The position numbers and the translations under genes were made by a program. Shown piece by piece: positions 29,422 to 38,891 of a stretch of DNA of 64,000 nt. Origin of the DNA: Hydrogenophaga pseudoflava (lineage in GTDB: Bacteria; Pseudomonadota; Gammaproteobacteria; Burkholderiales; Burkholderiaceae_C); assembly GCF_031020795.1 (NCBI RefSeq), contig NZ_JAVHJP010000002.1:1-64000 (forward strand). Reading direction: 5' to 3'. Positions within the stretch are counted from its first letter, which is position 1. The number at the start of each line of letters is the position of its first letter. The notes beneath the pieces were generated by a model. That model was not told the origin of the DNA, ran no database searches, and saw only the letters and a program-made list of their open reading frames with translations.

Positions 29422-30933
29422 TCAGGCTGCGGCAGCTTCCGCTTGGCGGCGTCTGGACAGCATCCGCATCCCCACCGGCACCACCAGCATCAGCGCGGCC
29501 GCGGTCCACAGGCCCACGGTGATCGGGCTACCTACCAGGATGCCCGCGTCGCCGTTGCTGATGGACAGGGCGCGGCGCAGGTTCTGTTCCATCATGTCGC
29601 CCAGCACGAAGCCCAGGATCAGCGGCGCCATGGGCACGCCCTGCTTGCGCAGCCCGTAGGCGGCAAAGCCCAGCACGGTCATCAGCACCAGGTCGAAGGT
29701 GGTGGCGTGCACCGCGTACACGCCCACGCTGCTGACCGCCACGATGCCGGGCACCAGCAGCCAGTTGGGCACGCTGAGCACCTTGGTGAACACGCCCACC
29801 AGCGGGATGTTGAGCACCAGCAGGATGACGTTGGCCAGGAAGAGCGAGGCGATCAGGCCCCAGACCAGGTCGGGCTGCTGGGTGAACAGCGCTGGGCCGG
29901 GCGTGATGTTGTAGAGCGAGAGCGCACCCACCATCACCGCCGTGGTGCCCGAGCCGGGCACGCCCAGCGTGAGCATGGGCACGAAGGAGCCGGTGGCGGC
30001 CGAGTTGTTGGCCGCCTCGGGCGCTGCCACGCCGCGGATGTCGCCCTTGCCGAACGTACCGTCCTTGTCGGTCAGGCGCTTTTCCATCGAATAGGTCATG
30101 GCACTCGCAATGGTGGCGCCGGCCCCCGGCAACACGCCGACCACAAAGCCCACCACGCTGGACCGCACGGTGCCCCACCAGGTGTGGGCCAGCTCCTTGA
30201 GGTTGAACAGCATGCGGCCGGTCTGCGTCACCAGGCCGGTGCTGCTGTGGTGCTCCTGCAGCATCAGCAGCAGCTCGCTGATGGAAAACACACCGATGAC
30301 CACCACCACGAACTGGATGCCGTCGGAGAGGTGGATGTCGCCGCCGGTGAAGCGGTAGACACCGGAGTTCGAATCGAGGCCGACACAGGACATGGACAGG
30401 CCGATGAGGGCCGCCAGCCCGGCCTTGACCGGTGCGTCGCCCATCAGGCCCGCGATGCAGGCAAACGCGAAGCACATGAGCGCGAAGTACTCGGCCGGCC
30501 CGAAGGACAGCGCCCAGCTGGCCAGCAGCGGCGCGAACATCACGATGCCCAGGGTGGCGATGAACGAACCCACGAACGAGCTCCAGGCCGAGATGGACAG
30601 CGCCACGCCGCCCAGACCCTGGCGCGCCATGGGGTAGCCGTCGAGCGCGGTCATGATGGCGCCCGCGTCGCCCGGCACGTTGAGCAGGATGGACGAGATG
30701 CGGCCGCCGTACTCGCAGCCGATATACACGGCCGCCAGCAGGATCAGCGAGGTCTCGGCCGGCAGCTTCATGGCAAAGGCCAGCGGCATCAGGATGGCCA
30801 CGCCGTTGATGGGGCCCAGGCCGGGCAGCAGGCCGACGATGGTGCCGATGAAGCAGCCGACCGCGGCGATCAGCAGGTTGGTGGGGCTGAGCGCGACGCC
30901 GAAGCCCGCCACCAGGTGTTGCAGGATGTCCAT
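29422..30933 (-). CDS. tctA: Tripartite tricarboxylate transporter, large membrane subunit TctA
   Basis: A 503-aa inner-membrane protein with about 11-12 hydrophobic segments and the TctA signature [19 protein letters not shown] near the N terminus. A second related motif, [15 protein letters not shown], lies midway. It is the transport channel, working with TctB and the periplasmic TctC. ATG 30933 ([12 protein letters not shown]) overlaps or abuts the tctB stop; the longer frame above it is a tctB shadow. Last gene of the leftward tctCBA operon. Confidence 0.95.
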   Translation of the reverse strand: MDILQHLVAGFGVALSPTNLLIAAVGCFIGTIVGLLPGLGPINGVAILMPLAFAMKLPAETSLILLAAVYIGCEYGGRISSILLNVPGDAGAIMTALDGYPMARQGLGGVALSISAWSSFVGSFIATLGIVMFAPLLASWALSFGPAEYFALMCFAFACIAGLMGDAPVKAGLAALIGLSMSCVGLDSNSGVYRFTGGDIHLSDGIQFVVVVIGVFSISELLLMLQEHHSSTGLVTQTGRMLFNLKELAHTWWGTVRSSVVGFVVGVLPGAGATIASAMTYSMEKRLTDKDGTFGKGDIRGVAAPEAANNSAATGSFVPMLTLGVPGSGTTAVMVGALSLYNITPGPALFTQQPDLVWGLIASLFLANVILLVLNIPLVGVFTKVLSVPNWLLVPGIVAVSSVGVYAVHATTFDLVLMTVLGFAAYGLRKQGVPMAPLILGFVLGDMMEQNLRRALSISNGDAGILVGSPITVGLWTAAALMLVVPVGMRMLSRRRQAEAAAA

Positions 30934-30934
30934 G

Positions 30935-31381
30935 TCAGCTCCCTCCGAGCAGCGAGGCCAGCGGGCCGGCGGGCAGCACCACGTCCAGCAGCTTGTCGAA
31001 CAGCAGGTAGAGCACCCCGCCCAGCGCGGCGCCACCGGCCAGGGCCTGCTTCCAGCTGCCGCCGAAGGCCATGCCCACGGGCAGGGCCATCAGCGTGGTG
31101 GCGAGCGGGAAACCCAGCCACTGGAACAGCAGGGCGTACACCAGCACCGCCGCTGCGCACAGGGCGGTGGGCTTCCAGGGCACGCCGCGGAAGGCCTCGG
31201 CGCCGGCTGTGGGCTTGAGCACCAGCCACAGGCCCGACAGGCCCAGCCCGCAGGCCAGCAGCAGCGGAAACGCGCGCGGGCCGACGGGTTCGTAGGAGAT
31301 GGCGGCGGCGTAGTCTTGCGCGGCCCAGGCCATGGCGGCGGACGCGACAACACACACCGCGCCGAGGACGCGGTCACTCAT
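30935..31381 (-). CDS. tctB: Tripartite tricarboxylate transporter, small membrane subunit TctB
   Basis: A 148-aa membrane protein with four hydrophobic helices, of the TctB family (EPVGPRAFPLLLACGLGLSG near residue 31 is the family pattern). It partners TctA. It is separated from tctC by 14 nt and from tctA by 1 nt, so the three are co-transcribed. Confidence 0.9.
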   Translation of the reverse strand: MSDRVLGAVCVVASAAMAWAAQDYAAAISYEPVGPRAFPLLLACGLGLSGLWLVLKPTAGAEAFRGVPWKPTALCAAAVLVYALLFQWLGFPLATTLMALPVGMAFGGSWKQALAGGAALGGVLYLLFDKLLDVVLPAGPLASLLGGS

Positions 31382-31395
31382 GGGGGGCTCCGGGA

Positions 31396-32382
31396 TTATT
31401 TGGCCGGGACCACGTTCAGGCCGAACTCCTCGGCCAGCGTGCGGTAGCCGGCCACCTGCTTCTTGACGTAGGCGTCCAGCGGCGCGCCGGTCAGGGCCAT
31501 GGGGAAGAGTCCACGCTCGTTGCGCAGCTTGTCGTAGGCGGGGGTGGCCAGCAGCTTGTTGAAGGTGTCGACCCAGACCTTGTAGTCGGCGTCACTGACT
31601 TTGGGGCCGACGTAGAAGCCGCGCACGATGGGCCAGTCCACATCAAAGCCCTGTTCGGTGGCGGTCGGGATGTTCGCCATGTCGCCGGGCAGGCGCTTGT
31701 CGTTCATCACCGCCAGGATGCGCACCTTGGCACCGGCCTTGATCTGCTGCTGGGCCTCGGCCGCGTCGCCGGTGAACACATGGATGTGGCCGCCCTGCAG
31801 CGCGGTCAGCGCTTCGCCGCCGCCTTCAAAGGCCACGTAGCGCATGGTCTTGGGGTTCACGCCGCCGGCGCGCGCGGTCAGCGCGGCCTTCATCCAGTCC
31901 TGGCTGCCCACGGTGCCGCCGGCGCCCAGCACCACCTTGGTCGGGTCGGCCTTCATGGCCGCCATCACGTCCTTGAGGGTCTTGTAGGGCGAGTTCTCGG
32001 CCACCACCACCGCGCCGTAGTCGGTGCCGATGGCGGCGAGCCAGCGCACGTCGTTCTCGGTGTAGCGGCCGAACTTGCCCTGGGCCAGGTTCAGCAGGGA
32101 GCCGCCCGAGAACGCGACGATGGCGTTGGCCGCGTCGGGCTTCTGCGCGATGACGGTGTTGTAGGCCACGGCGCCGATGCCGCCGGGCATGTAGGTCACG
32201 CGCATCGGGTCGGCGATGAACTTGCCTTCCTGCAGCGCGCTCTGCACGAGTTTGCAGGTCAGGTCGAAGCCGCCGCCGGGCTTGGCCGGGGCGATGCACT
32301 CGGTCTTGTCGAGCGGGCTGGCGAAGGCGGTCAGGGCGGAGGCCGCGACGGCGGCGGCGGCGAGCTTGAAGGCGAAGTTCAT
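31396..32382 (-). CDS. tctC: Tricarboxylate-binding periplasmic protein TctC
   Basis: A 328-aa binding protein. The signal peptide covers residues 1-21 (MNFAFKLAAAAVAASALTAFA). It contains CIAPAKPGGGFDLTCKLV, the true TctC version of the Bug motif, which differs from the orphan receptors in this window. It binds citrate or a related tricarboxylate. GGAGACACCTTC precedes the ATG. Its promoter lies in 32383-32496, next to the tctE-like sensor kinase gene. Confidence 0.92.
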   Translation of the reverse strand: MNFAFKLAAAAVAASALTAFASPLDKTECIAPAKPGGGFDLTCKLVQSALQEGKFIADPMRVTYMPGGIGAVAYNTVIAQKPDAANAIVAFSGGSLLNLAQGKFGRYTENDVRWLAAIGTDYGAVVVAENSPYKTLKDVMAAMKADPTKVVLGAGGTVGSQDWMKAALTARAGGVNPKTMRYVAFEGGGEALTALQGGHIHVFTGDAAEAQQQIKAGAKVRILAVMNDKRLPGDMANIPTATEQGFDVDWPIVRGFYVGPKVSDADYKVWVDTFNKLLATPAYDKLRNERGLFPMALTGAPLDAYVKKQVAGYRTLAEEFGLNVVPAK

Positions 32383-32496
32383 GAAGGTGTCTCCTCGGGT
32401 GGGGTGGAAGCCTCGCAGCACAGGCACTGCGATGAGGGCACTGTAGAAACCGGGCACTTTCAACGCGCTTTCAGAAAACCGGCTCAAAACCCCGGG

Positions 32497-33921
32497 TTAA
32501 CCCGGGGTGGGTTCGGACGCCCGCGCGGCGGGCAGCGTGATCGTGACGGCCAGCCCGCGACCGTCCGGTCCGGTGCTCACGTGCATCTGCCCGCCGTGCC
32601 GCTGCGCCACGGTGCGCACGATGGCCAGACCCAGGCCGGAGCCGGGCAGGGCGCCGCCACGGCCGCGGAAAAAGCGCTCTCCGGCGCGCGCCAGTTCATC
32701 GAGGGGCAGGCCCGGGCCGTCGTCCACCACGGCCAGTTGCACCGCGCCGTCCGCTTCGGCCCGCACCATCAGCGTGACGTGACAGCCCGCGCCACCGTGG
32801 CGGATGGCGTTGTGCAGCAGGTTGGCCAGGGCCTCGCGCAGCAGGTCGGGTTCGCCCAGCAAAGGCAGCGGGTGCTCGGGCGCGTCCAGGCCGAGGTCCA
32901 CCCCTTGCTCACGCGCCGGGCCCCACCACTGGCGCACCAGGGCCTCGGCCAGGGCCACGGCGTCGAAGGACTGGCGCTGCGGGGGCGCGCTGTCGGCGCG
33001 GGCCAGCGAGAGCATCTGGTTGGTCTGGCGGATGGTTTCGTCCAGCTGCTCGCGGATGGTCTCCAGCACCTGGCGCTGTGCGGCCGGATCGGCTTCGCGC
33101 TGCGCGTAGGCCACCTGCGTCGCCAGCGTGGTCAACGGCGTGCGCAACTGGTGCGAGGCGTCGTCGATGAAGCGGCGGCGCGCCTCGGTCTGTTCGCGGT
33201 GGCGGTCGATGTGGTGGTTGATGGCCTGCACCAGCGGCCGCACCTCGGCCGGCGCGCCGGTGTCGTCCACGGGGGTCAGGTCCTGCGGGTCGCGCGCGTC
33301 CACCTCCTGCCGCAAGCGGTCCAGCGGGCGCATGGCCCAGGCAATGGCCAGTGCCAGCAGGCCGGTGGCGGCCAGCATCAGCAGGATGTCGCGCGCCAGG
33401 GATTGCAGCACCAGCGCGCGGCGGAAGTCGTTGCGCGCCTCCAGGGTTTCGGCCACCTGGATCACCACGCGCTGCGGCCCTGTGTGGCCGGCCAGCGGCG
33501 GGTTCAGCTCGCGCGCATAGCTGCCCACTCGCACCGCCTGCCCGAGGTAGTCGCCTTCATGGAACTGCGGCTGGCCGGTCTGCAGTGGCCGGGGCGGGGC
33601 GGGCAGGCCGGCGCTGCCGATCTCGACCAGGCCGTCTTCGGTGGCCACGCGGTAGAACACCTGGCCCTGCGCAGTCAGCTCGAAGAACTCGAGCATGCGG
33701 TAGGGCAGCTCCACGCCGATGCCGCCGCTGGCGGTGGAGATGCTGGAGTCGATGGACTTCACCGCACCCAGCAGCGAGCGGTCGTAGGCCGCATCGGCCG
33801 CGTCGCTGGCGGTGCGCCAGCCCAGCCAGAGCTCGCCCGCGATCACCGCGCCCAGGCCCGGCAGCAGCAGCACCAGCAGGAAGCGGCGGATGCTCGCGCG
33901 CGACCATGACAGCGGTGTCAC
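32497..33921 (-). CDS. tctE: TctE-like sensor histidine kinase
   Basis: A 474-aa membrane sensor kinase. There is a first transmembrane helix at about residues 12-30, a periplasmic sensing domain about 35-170, a second helix about 176-196, then HAMP-like sequence, an H-box with phospho-acceptor His257 (DDASHQLRTPL) and N/D/G ATP-binding boxes (LLHNAIRHG, VDDGPGL, GSGLGLAIV). With the adjacent response regulator it forms a TctDE pair that detects tricarboxylates and controls tctCBA. Overlaps the regulator gene by 4 nt. Confidence 0.92.
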   Translation of the reverse strand: MTPLSWSRASIRRFLLVLLLPGLGAVIAGELWLGWRTASDAADAAYDRSLLGAVKSIDSSISTASGGIGVELPYRMLEFFELTAQGQVFYRVATEDGLVEIGSAGLPAPPRPLQTGQPQFHEGDYLGQAVRVGSYARELNPPLAGHTGPQRVVIQVAETLEARNDFRRALVLQSLARDILLMLAATGLLALAIAWAMRPLDRLRQEVDARDPQDLTPVDDTGAPAEVRPLVQAINHHIDRHREQTEARRRFIDDASHQLRTPLTTLATQVAYAQREADPAAQRQVLETIREQLDETIRQTNQMLSLARADSAPPQRQSFDAVALAEALVRQWWGPAREQGVDLGLDAPEHPLPLLGEPDLLREALANLLHNAIRHGGAGCHVTLMVRAEADGAVQLAVVDDGPGLPLDELARAGERFFRGRGGALPGSGLGLAIVRTVAQRHGGQMHVSTGPDGRGLAVTITLPAARASEPTPG

Positions 33922-34586
33922 GCGGTGCTTTCCAGCTGGTAGCCCAGCCCGCGCAGGGTGGCGATGCGCACCGGCGAAGCTTCCAGCCGCTTGCGCAGCC
34001 GGTGGATCAGCACCTCGATGGCCTCGGGGTTCACGTCCTGCTCGTCGGAGAACACGCGCTCCAGCAGCTCGCGCTTGGACAGCGGCTCGCCCGGGTGCTG
34101 GATCAGCGCGCGCAGCACCGCGTGTTCACGCGGCGTGAGGCTCAGCACCTCGTGCTGCAGGCGGAACTGTCTGGCCACGCTGTCATAGCTCAGCGGCCCG
34201 CAGGCAAAGCGCGGGTGTTCTTGTCCGCGCGAGCGGCGGATCAGCGCGACCAGCCGCGCTTCGAGTTCGGCCACGTCGAAGGGTTTGGCCAGGAAGTCGT
34301 CGGCGCCGCCGTGCAGGCAGTTCACGCGCTCCATCAGCGAGTCGCGCGCGGTGAGGATGAGCACCGGCAGGCGCTCGTCCGCCTCGCGCAGGTCGGACAG
34401 CACGTCGTGCCCGCCCAGGCCGGGCAGGCCGAGATCGAGGATGAGCGCGTCGTACTTGGTGGCCTTGAGGCTGCGGCGCACCAGGCGGCCGTCGTTCACC
34501 CAGTCGACCTGGAAGTCGTTCTGCCCCAGGGCCTTGACCAGCCAGGTGCCCAGTTCGGTTTCGTCTTCGGCGAGCAGGATGCGCAT
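33918..34586 (-). CDS. tctD: TctD-like OmpR-family response regulator
   Basis: A 222-aa response regulator. The receiver domain is residues 1-115 with the acidic pocket (AEDE) and phosphorylated Asp51 (ALILDLGLPG). The OmpR/PhoB winged-helix effector domain is about 130-220 (LTPREHAVLRAL, EVLIHRLRKRLE, IATLRGLGYQL). Encoded just upstream of the kinase with a 4-nt overlap. It should activate tctCBA on tricarboxylate sensing. Confidence 0.92.
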   Translation of the reverse strand: MRILLAEDETELGTWLVKALGQNDFQVDWVNDGRLVRRSLKATKYDALILDLGLPGLGGHDVLSDLREADERLPVLILTARDSLMERVNCLHGGADDFLAKPFDVAELEARLVALIRRSRGQEHPRFACGPLSYDSVARQFRLQHEVLSLTPREHAVLRALIQHPGEPLSKRELLERVFSDEQDVNPEAIEVLIHRLRKRLEASPVRIATLRGLGYQLESTA

Positions 34587-34606
34587 GGCGCGAGTCTCTC
34601 CGGTGC

Positions 34607-35410
34607 TCAGGCGTAGAGCAAGGCGCCGGCCGCGCGCACGCGGGCGGCACGCGCTTTGCCCAGCGCCTGCTCCACGGGCCGCCAGACGCTGGCATAGGGC
34701 GGCAGGGCGTCGTGGTGAAAGGCGGTGTGCGGCCAGTCGGAGCCCCAGACCAGGCGGTCGCCCAGGGTCTGCGCCACGCGCTGGAGGTGGGTGTGCAGCA
34801 CGTGGTACGGTGCGTGGGCCTGCAGCCGGTACCAGCCCGAGAGCTTGACCCAGGCGCCCTGGTCGGCCAGGCGCTGCAGGGCCGTCCATGCGGGGTCGTC
34901 TTCACCGACGCCCGCGTGCAGGCCGGCCAGGTGGTCGAGCACGGCGGTCAGGCTGCTGCCCTGGTGCAGCTCGGCAATCGCCGCGAGCTGGTCGGCCTTC
35001 GCGTACCACTGCACATGCCAGCCCCGCGCCTTCAGCCGCGGCGCCAGCGCACGAAAGGCCTCGGGGCCGTTGCCGACCGGGGACACGAGGTTGAAGCGCA
35101 CGCCGCGCACGCCCAGCGCGTGCATCTGATCGAGTCCGGCCTCGGTCACCGCAGTGTCCAGCACGGCCACACCACGGTGCCGTCCCGGCTCGCGGGCCAG
35201 GGCGTGCAGGATCAGCGCGTTGTCGGTGCCGTAGACGCTGGGCTGCACCAGCACGAGGTGGCCCACGCCCAATGCGGCTGCGGTCTGCTCGATCTCGGGC
35301 AGATCGTGCAGCACCGGCCGGTAGTGCCCGGCCTGCGCCGGGTGGGCGGGGTCGAACACGTGCACATGGCAGTCCCAGCCGGAGGGGATGTCGTCTGTAG
35401 GCGCGCTCAT
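34607..35410 (-). CDS. Amidohydrolase, PDC-hydrolase (LigI)-like
   Basis: A 267-aa TIM-barrel amidohydrolase (amidohydro_2). It has the N-terminal WDCHVHVFDP metal motif, a strand-4-like Lys absent, VLDHLAG His and the C-terminal GSDWPHT Asp. Relatives include 2-pyrone-4,6-dicarboxylate lactonase and other metal-light lactonases acting on dicarboxylic acids. The ATG (35410) overlaps the stop of the TTT receptor gene upstream in the ATGA manner, so the two are coupled and likely share a substrate. Substrate unknown. Confidence 0.85.
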   Translation of the reverse strand: MSAPTDDIPSGWDCHVHVFDPAHPAQAGHYRPVLHDLPEIEQTAAALGVGHLVLVQPSVYGTDNALILHALAREPGRHRGVAVLDTAVTEAGLDQMHALGVRGVRFNLVSPVGNGPEAFRALAPRLKARGWHVQWYAKADQLAAIAELHQGSSLTAVLDHLAGLHAGVGEDDPAWTALQRLADQGAWVKLSGWYRLQAHAPYHVLHTHLQRVAQTLGDRLVWGSDWPHTAFHHDALPPYASVWRPVEQALGKARAARVRAAGALLYA

Positions 35411-36414
35411 CCGGTGGTGATGTTGCGTTCCCTGATCACCTTGGCCCACAGCGCCTGCTGGGCCGCGATGAATTGGCCCGCGCTCTGCTGGCTCGCGTCG
35501 GCGAACACGTCGCCGCCCAGCTGGCGGATGCGGCCGAGCACTTCGGCGTCGTCCAGTGCCTTGCGGATGCCCGCCACCAGGATGGCCCTCGCATCGGCCG
35601 GCAGGCCGGCGGGCGCCAGGATGGGGTTCCACTCCAGCACCTCGTAGCCGCTGACCCCGGCCTCGGCCATGGTCGGCACCTCGGGCAGCGAGCGGGCGCG
35701 CAACGTGCTGGTCACGGCCAGCGGGCGCAGCTTGCCGGCCCGGATGTGGCCGAGCGACGAGGCCACGTTGGCAAAGAACAGCGGCACCTGGCCGCCCATC
35801 ACATCGTTCATGGCCGGGCCGCCGCCGCGGTAGGCCACGTGGGTCAGGTCCACGCCCGCACGCTGTTCGAACAGCGCGCCGGCCAGGTGCTGGGCCGAGC
35901 CGTTGCCGGACGAGGCGTAGTTCAGCGGTTTGGCCTTGGCGAGGCGGATCACGTCCTTCACGTCCCTGGCCTCGAAGCTGGGCGTGCAGACCAGCACGTT
36001 GGGGAAGGTGGCGAGCACGGCCAGCGGCGTGAAGGCGGTGGCGCTGTCGTAGGGCAGCCTGGGGAAGAGCGAGGGATTGACCGCGAAGGACGAGGCGTCC
36101 AGCAGCAGGGTGCTGCCGTCGGGCGTGGCGCGGGCCACGTGGCCCGCGGCGAGCTGGCCGCTGGCACCGGCCTTGTTCTCCACCACCACGGTCTGGCCGA
36201 GGGCGGCTTCGAGCTTGGGCGCGATGGTGCGGGCCATGAGGTCGGCGCCGCCGCCCGGCGGGTAGGACACGATCAGCGTGATCGGTTTGCCGCCGGCGAT
36301 CTTGCCCTGCGCGTGGGCGCCGATCCAGGGGGCGGCCAGAGCGGCGCCGGCCGAGGCGATGAGGTGACGGCGCGAGGGTGCCCAGCCGCGGCGGATGTGG
36401 GTGGGGGGTGTCAT
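35407..36414 (-). CDS. Tripartite tricarboxylate transporter (Bug-type) binding protein 4
   Basis: A 335-aa Bug/TctC receptor. The leader has an Arg pair (SRRHLIASAGAALAA) and ends near GAHA, so it could use Tat or Sec export. Motifs ITLIVSYPPGGGADLMARTI and NYASSGNGSAQHLAG are canonical. It sits in an operon with the amidohydrolase downstream and a GntR regulator upstream (10 nt), separate from tctDE. It probably binds the dicarboxylate or lactone handled by that amidohydrolase. Confidence 0.9.
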   Translation of the reverse strand: MTPPTHIRRGWAPSRRHLIASAGAALAAPWIGAHAQGKIAGGKPITLIVSYPPGGGADLMARTIAPKLEAALGQTVVVENKAGASGQLAAGHVARATPDGSTLLLDASSFAVNPSLFPRLPYDSATAFTPLAVLATFPNVLVCTPSFEARDVKDVIRLAKAKPLNYASSGNGSAQHLAGALFEQRAGVDLTHVAYRGGGPAMNDVMGGQVPLFFANVASSLGHIRAGKLRPLAVTSTLRARSLPEVPTMAEAGVSGYEVLEWNPILAPAGLPADARAILVAGIRKALDDAEVLGRIRQLGGDVFADASQQSAGQFIAAQQALWAKVIRERNITTG

Positions 36415-36423
36415 GGCGGGCTT

Positions 36424-37164
36424 TCAGGTGAGGTGGACGGTGTAGTGGAAGGCGTGGGCGTCGCCGCGTGTGGTGCGCAGCTCCACGCAGCGGCCCGAGA
36501 GGTCGTAGGCCGAGCGCTGCACCTGCGCACAGGGGTGGCCGGCGGGCAGGCCCAGGTGGCGCGCCTGCGGGGCGCTGAGCTGGCCGAAGCCGATGTCGTC
36601 CAGCGCGCGGTGGATGTGCACCTGCAGCTTGCGCGCGAACATCGGGTAGAGCAGGTCGTCCCAGGTGGCGAGGTCGTCATCGGCCAGCGGCGCGAACAGG
36701 TCCAGCGGCAGCCAGAGCTCTTCGAACAGGCGCGGCTGGTCGCCCATGAGACGCAGCCTGTGGATGCGCAGCACCGGCTCCCCCGCGCCGATGCCCAGCG
36801 CGCGCGAGACGGTGGTCGTCGCGTTCACGCGGCTGCGCTGCAGGATGCGCGAAACCGGCACCTCGCCGGTGCCACCGTCGAAGCGGAAGAAGCGCAGCAT
36901 GGAGGCGCCGGCCAGCCCCTGGCGCACGAAGGTGCCGCGGCCGTGGATGCGTTCGATGAAGCCCTGTTCCACCAGCAGTTCCAGCGCGCGGCGCATGGTG
37001 CCCAGGGCCACGCCGTGTTCCCTGGCCAGCTGGCTCTCGGCGGGCAGGGCAGAGCCCGGCGACCATTCGCCCGCCACCACGCGGGCCCGCAGGGCCTGCG
37101 CCAGCGAGGCGTAGCGGCTGAGGCCCGGCTCGGGCGACGTGACCAGGCGAAGGGAAGAGTTCAT
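36424..37164 (-). CDS. GntR-family (HutC/UTRA) transcriptional regulator
   Basis: A 246-aa regulator. The N-terminal GntR winged helix covers about residues 18-85 (GSALPAESQLAREHGVALGT, IERIHGRGTFV). The UTRA ligand-binding domain follows from about 95. It heads the leftward GntR - TTT receptor - amidohydrolase operon and probably represses it. A 16-bp inverted repeat (AGTCCTCTATAGGACT) 13 bases upstream of its start is the likely operator. Confidence 0.88.
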   Translation of the reverse strand: MNSSLRLVTSPEPGLSRYASLAQALRARVVAGEWSPGSALPAESQLAREHGVALGTMRRALELLVEQGFIERIHGRGTFVRQGLAGASMLRFFRFDGGTGEVPVSRILQRSRVNATTTVSRALGIGAGEPVLRIHRLRLMGDQPRLFEELWLPLDLFAPLADDDLATWDDLLYPMFARKLQVHIHRALDDIGFGQLSAPQARHLGLPAGHPCAQVQRSAYDLSGRCVELRTTRGDAHAFHYTVHLT

Positions 37165-37176
37165 GGACTGAACTCT

Positions 37177-37192
37177 AGTCCTCTATAGGACT
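37177..37192. promoter_or_regulatory. GntR operator candidate
   Basis: AGTCCTCTATAGGACT: 6-bp arms AGTCCT/AGGACT around CTAT, immediately upstream of the GntR gene. The CTATAG centre may double as the -10 region, which suits autorepression. Confidence 0.6.
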
Positions 37193-37274
37193 TGATGCCA
37201 AAGGGAAAACCCTGATGAGCCTCCTTCGCCGGGACTGCCCACCCGGCGCCGGTCGGACAACCCTTGTCAGCTCC

Positions 37275-37571
37275 TCAACCGAACTTGAAGAGGATGCCGT
37301 GCCCGCCGCGCGGGTACTCCCAGGCCACGTTGGTGTGCTCGGTGCAGATCACGCGGCAGCTGCCGCATTCCAGGCAGCCGTCGGTGATCAGGGTCACCGT
37401 GCGGTTGCCTTCGGCCTTGTAGCAGGCGGCCGGACAGATGAAGGTGCAGGCCTGCGACTGGCATTCGTTGGCGCAGATCTCGGGCTGCTTGATCTGGATG
37501 TGGGGCCGGCCGTGGTCGACCTTGTAGCGGTTCTGGAAGAGCTTCTCTTCCACGTTGACAACAGTGCTCAT
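37275..37571 (-). CDS. fixX: Ferredoxin-like protein FixX
   Basis: A 98-aa ferredoxin-like partner of the FixABC electron-bifurcating complex. Cys clusters are [15 protein letters not shown] and [11 protein letters not shown], matching FixX with one 4Fe-4S cluster. It takes electrons from FixC and helps feed ferredoxin or flavodoxin for nitrogenase. Its ATG overlaps the fixC stop (ATGA). Last gene of the nifV-cysE-nifW-fixABCX unit. Confidence 0.95.
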   Translation of the reverse strand: MSTVVNVEEKLFQNRYKVDHGRPHIQIKQPEICANECQSQACTFICPAACYKAEGNRTVTLITDGCLECGSCRVICTEHTNVAWEYPRGGHGILFKFG

Positions 37572-38875
37572 CGCGAAGCCCTCCAGATCTTGAATGCGTC
37601 GCCGACCAGGCCGGTCAGGCTGCGCTTGCTGCGGAAACTGCCCAGGATTTCCTTCTCCTTGGAATGCTTGTCCACGCCGTCCACGGTGAAGAAGGTCTTG
37701 GCCGCGCGGTTGACCAGCTCGGGGTAGGCGGTGAAGAACTGCGGGCTGCTGTGCAGCACCTCGGGCAGCTTGCGGTACTTCTTCAGGTCCTTCATGACGA
37801 AGGAGTCGTCCATCTTGTCCCTGTAGAGCTTGAGGTTGGCGGCCGAGGGCTCCCTGCCGCCTTCCTTGAGCGCGATCACCGTCTCGCCGGCCAGGCGGCC
37901 GCTGGTCATGGCCAGGTTGCTGCCTTCGCGGTGCACCGCGTTGACGAAGCCGCCCGAGTCACCCACGATCAGCCAGCCCGCGCCGTGGATGCGGGGCACG
38001 GCGTTGAAGCCGCCTTCGGGGATCAGGTGGGCGCAGTACTCCTTCATCTCGCCGCCTTCGATCATGGGCGCGATGCTGGGGTGCTTCTTGAGCTTCTCCA
38101 GCAGCTCGTAGGGCTTGGTGCGCAGCGGGTTGGCCTTGAAGTCGCTGAGCATGCAGCCCACGCCGATGGTGAGCGACTCCTTGTTGGTGTAGAGGAAGCC
38201 GGTGCCCACCATGCCCTCGGTCACCTTGCCCATCAGCTCGATGACCACGCCTTCTTCTTCCTTGATGTTGAAGCGCTGCTGGATCACGTCCTCGGGCAGG
38301 AACAGGATCTCCTTGACCGCCAGGGCCACGTTGCCCGCGTCCAGCTCGCCGTGGAAGCCGGCCTTGCGCGCCAGCGTGCTGTTGACGCCGTCGGCCAGCA
38401 CCACCACGTCGGCGTACACCTCACCGCCCAGGCGGTCGCAGCGCACGCCGATGACCTGCTCACCGTCCAGCAGCAGCTCTTCGACGGTGGTCTCGCAGAT
38501 CAGCAGGGCGCCGGCCTCGCGCACCTTGGAACTGAACCACTTGTCGAACTGCGCACGGATGATGGTGTAGCGGTTGTAGGGCGGCTTGTTGTAGTCGTCG
38601 CTGCGGTAGTGGGTGCCGACGAAGCTCTCGTCGTCCATCATCCACATGCGCTGTTCGATGATGTGGCGCTCCAGCGGTGCGTCCTCGCGGAAGTCCGGGA
38701 TGATCTGTTCCAGCGCGTTGCTGTAGAGGATCGCGCCCTGCACGTTCTTGCTGCCCGGGTATTCACCGCGCTCGATCTGCAGCACCTTCAGACCGGCCTT
38801 GGCCATGGTGTAGGCCGCAGCGTTGCCCGAAGGGCCCGCCCCGACCACGATCGCATCGAATTTTTCATTGCTCAT
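37568..38875 (-). CDS. fixC: FixC, electron-transfer flavoprotein-quinone oxidoreductase type
   Basis: A 435-aa FAD protein with the N-terminal dinucleotide fold ([20 protein letters not shown]), the [10 protein letters not shown] motif and [20 protein letters not shown]. FixC passes electrons from FixAB to FixX and quinone within the FixABCX complex. This complex bifurcates NADH electrons to quinone and a low-potential ferredoxin/flavodoxin for nitrogenase. Follows fixB by 16 nt. Confidence 0.95.
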   Translation of the reverse strand: MSNEKFDAIVVGAGPSGNAAAYTMAKAGLKVLQIERGEYPGSKNVQGAILYSNALEQIIPDFREDAPLERHIIEQRMWMMDDESFVGTHYRSDDYNKPPYNRYTIIRAQFDKWFSSKVREAGALLICETTVEELLLDGEQVIGVRCDRLGGEVYADVVVLADGVNSTLARKAGFHGELDAGNVALAVKEILFLPEDVIQQRFNIKEEEGVVIELMGKVTEGMVGTGFLYTNKESLTIGVGCMLSDFKANPLRTKPYELLEKLKKHPSIAPMIEGGEMKEYCAHLIPEGGFNAVPRIHGAGWLIVGDSGGFVNAVHREGSNLAMTSGRLAGETVIALKEGGREPSAANLKLYRDKMDDSFVMKDLKKYRKLPEVLHSSPQFFTAYPELVNRAAKTFFTVDGVDKHSKEKEILGSFRSKRSLTGLVGDAFKIWRASR

Positions 38876-38891
38876 GTTCGGCTCCTGGTGT

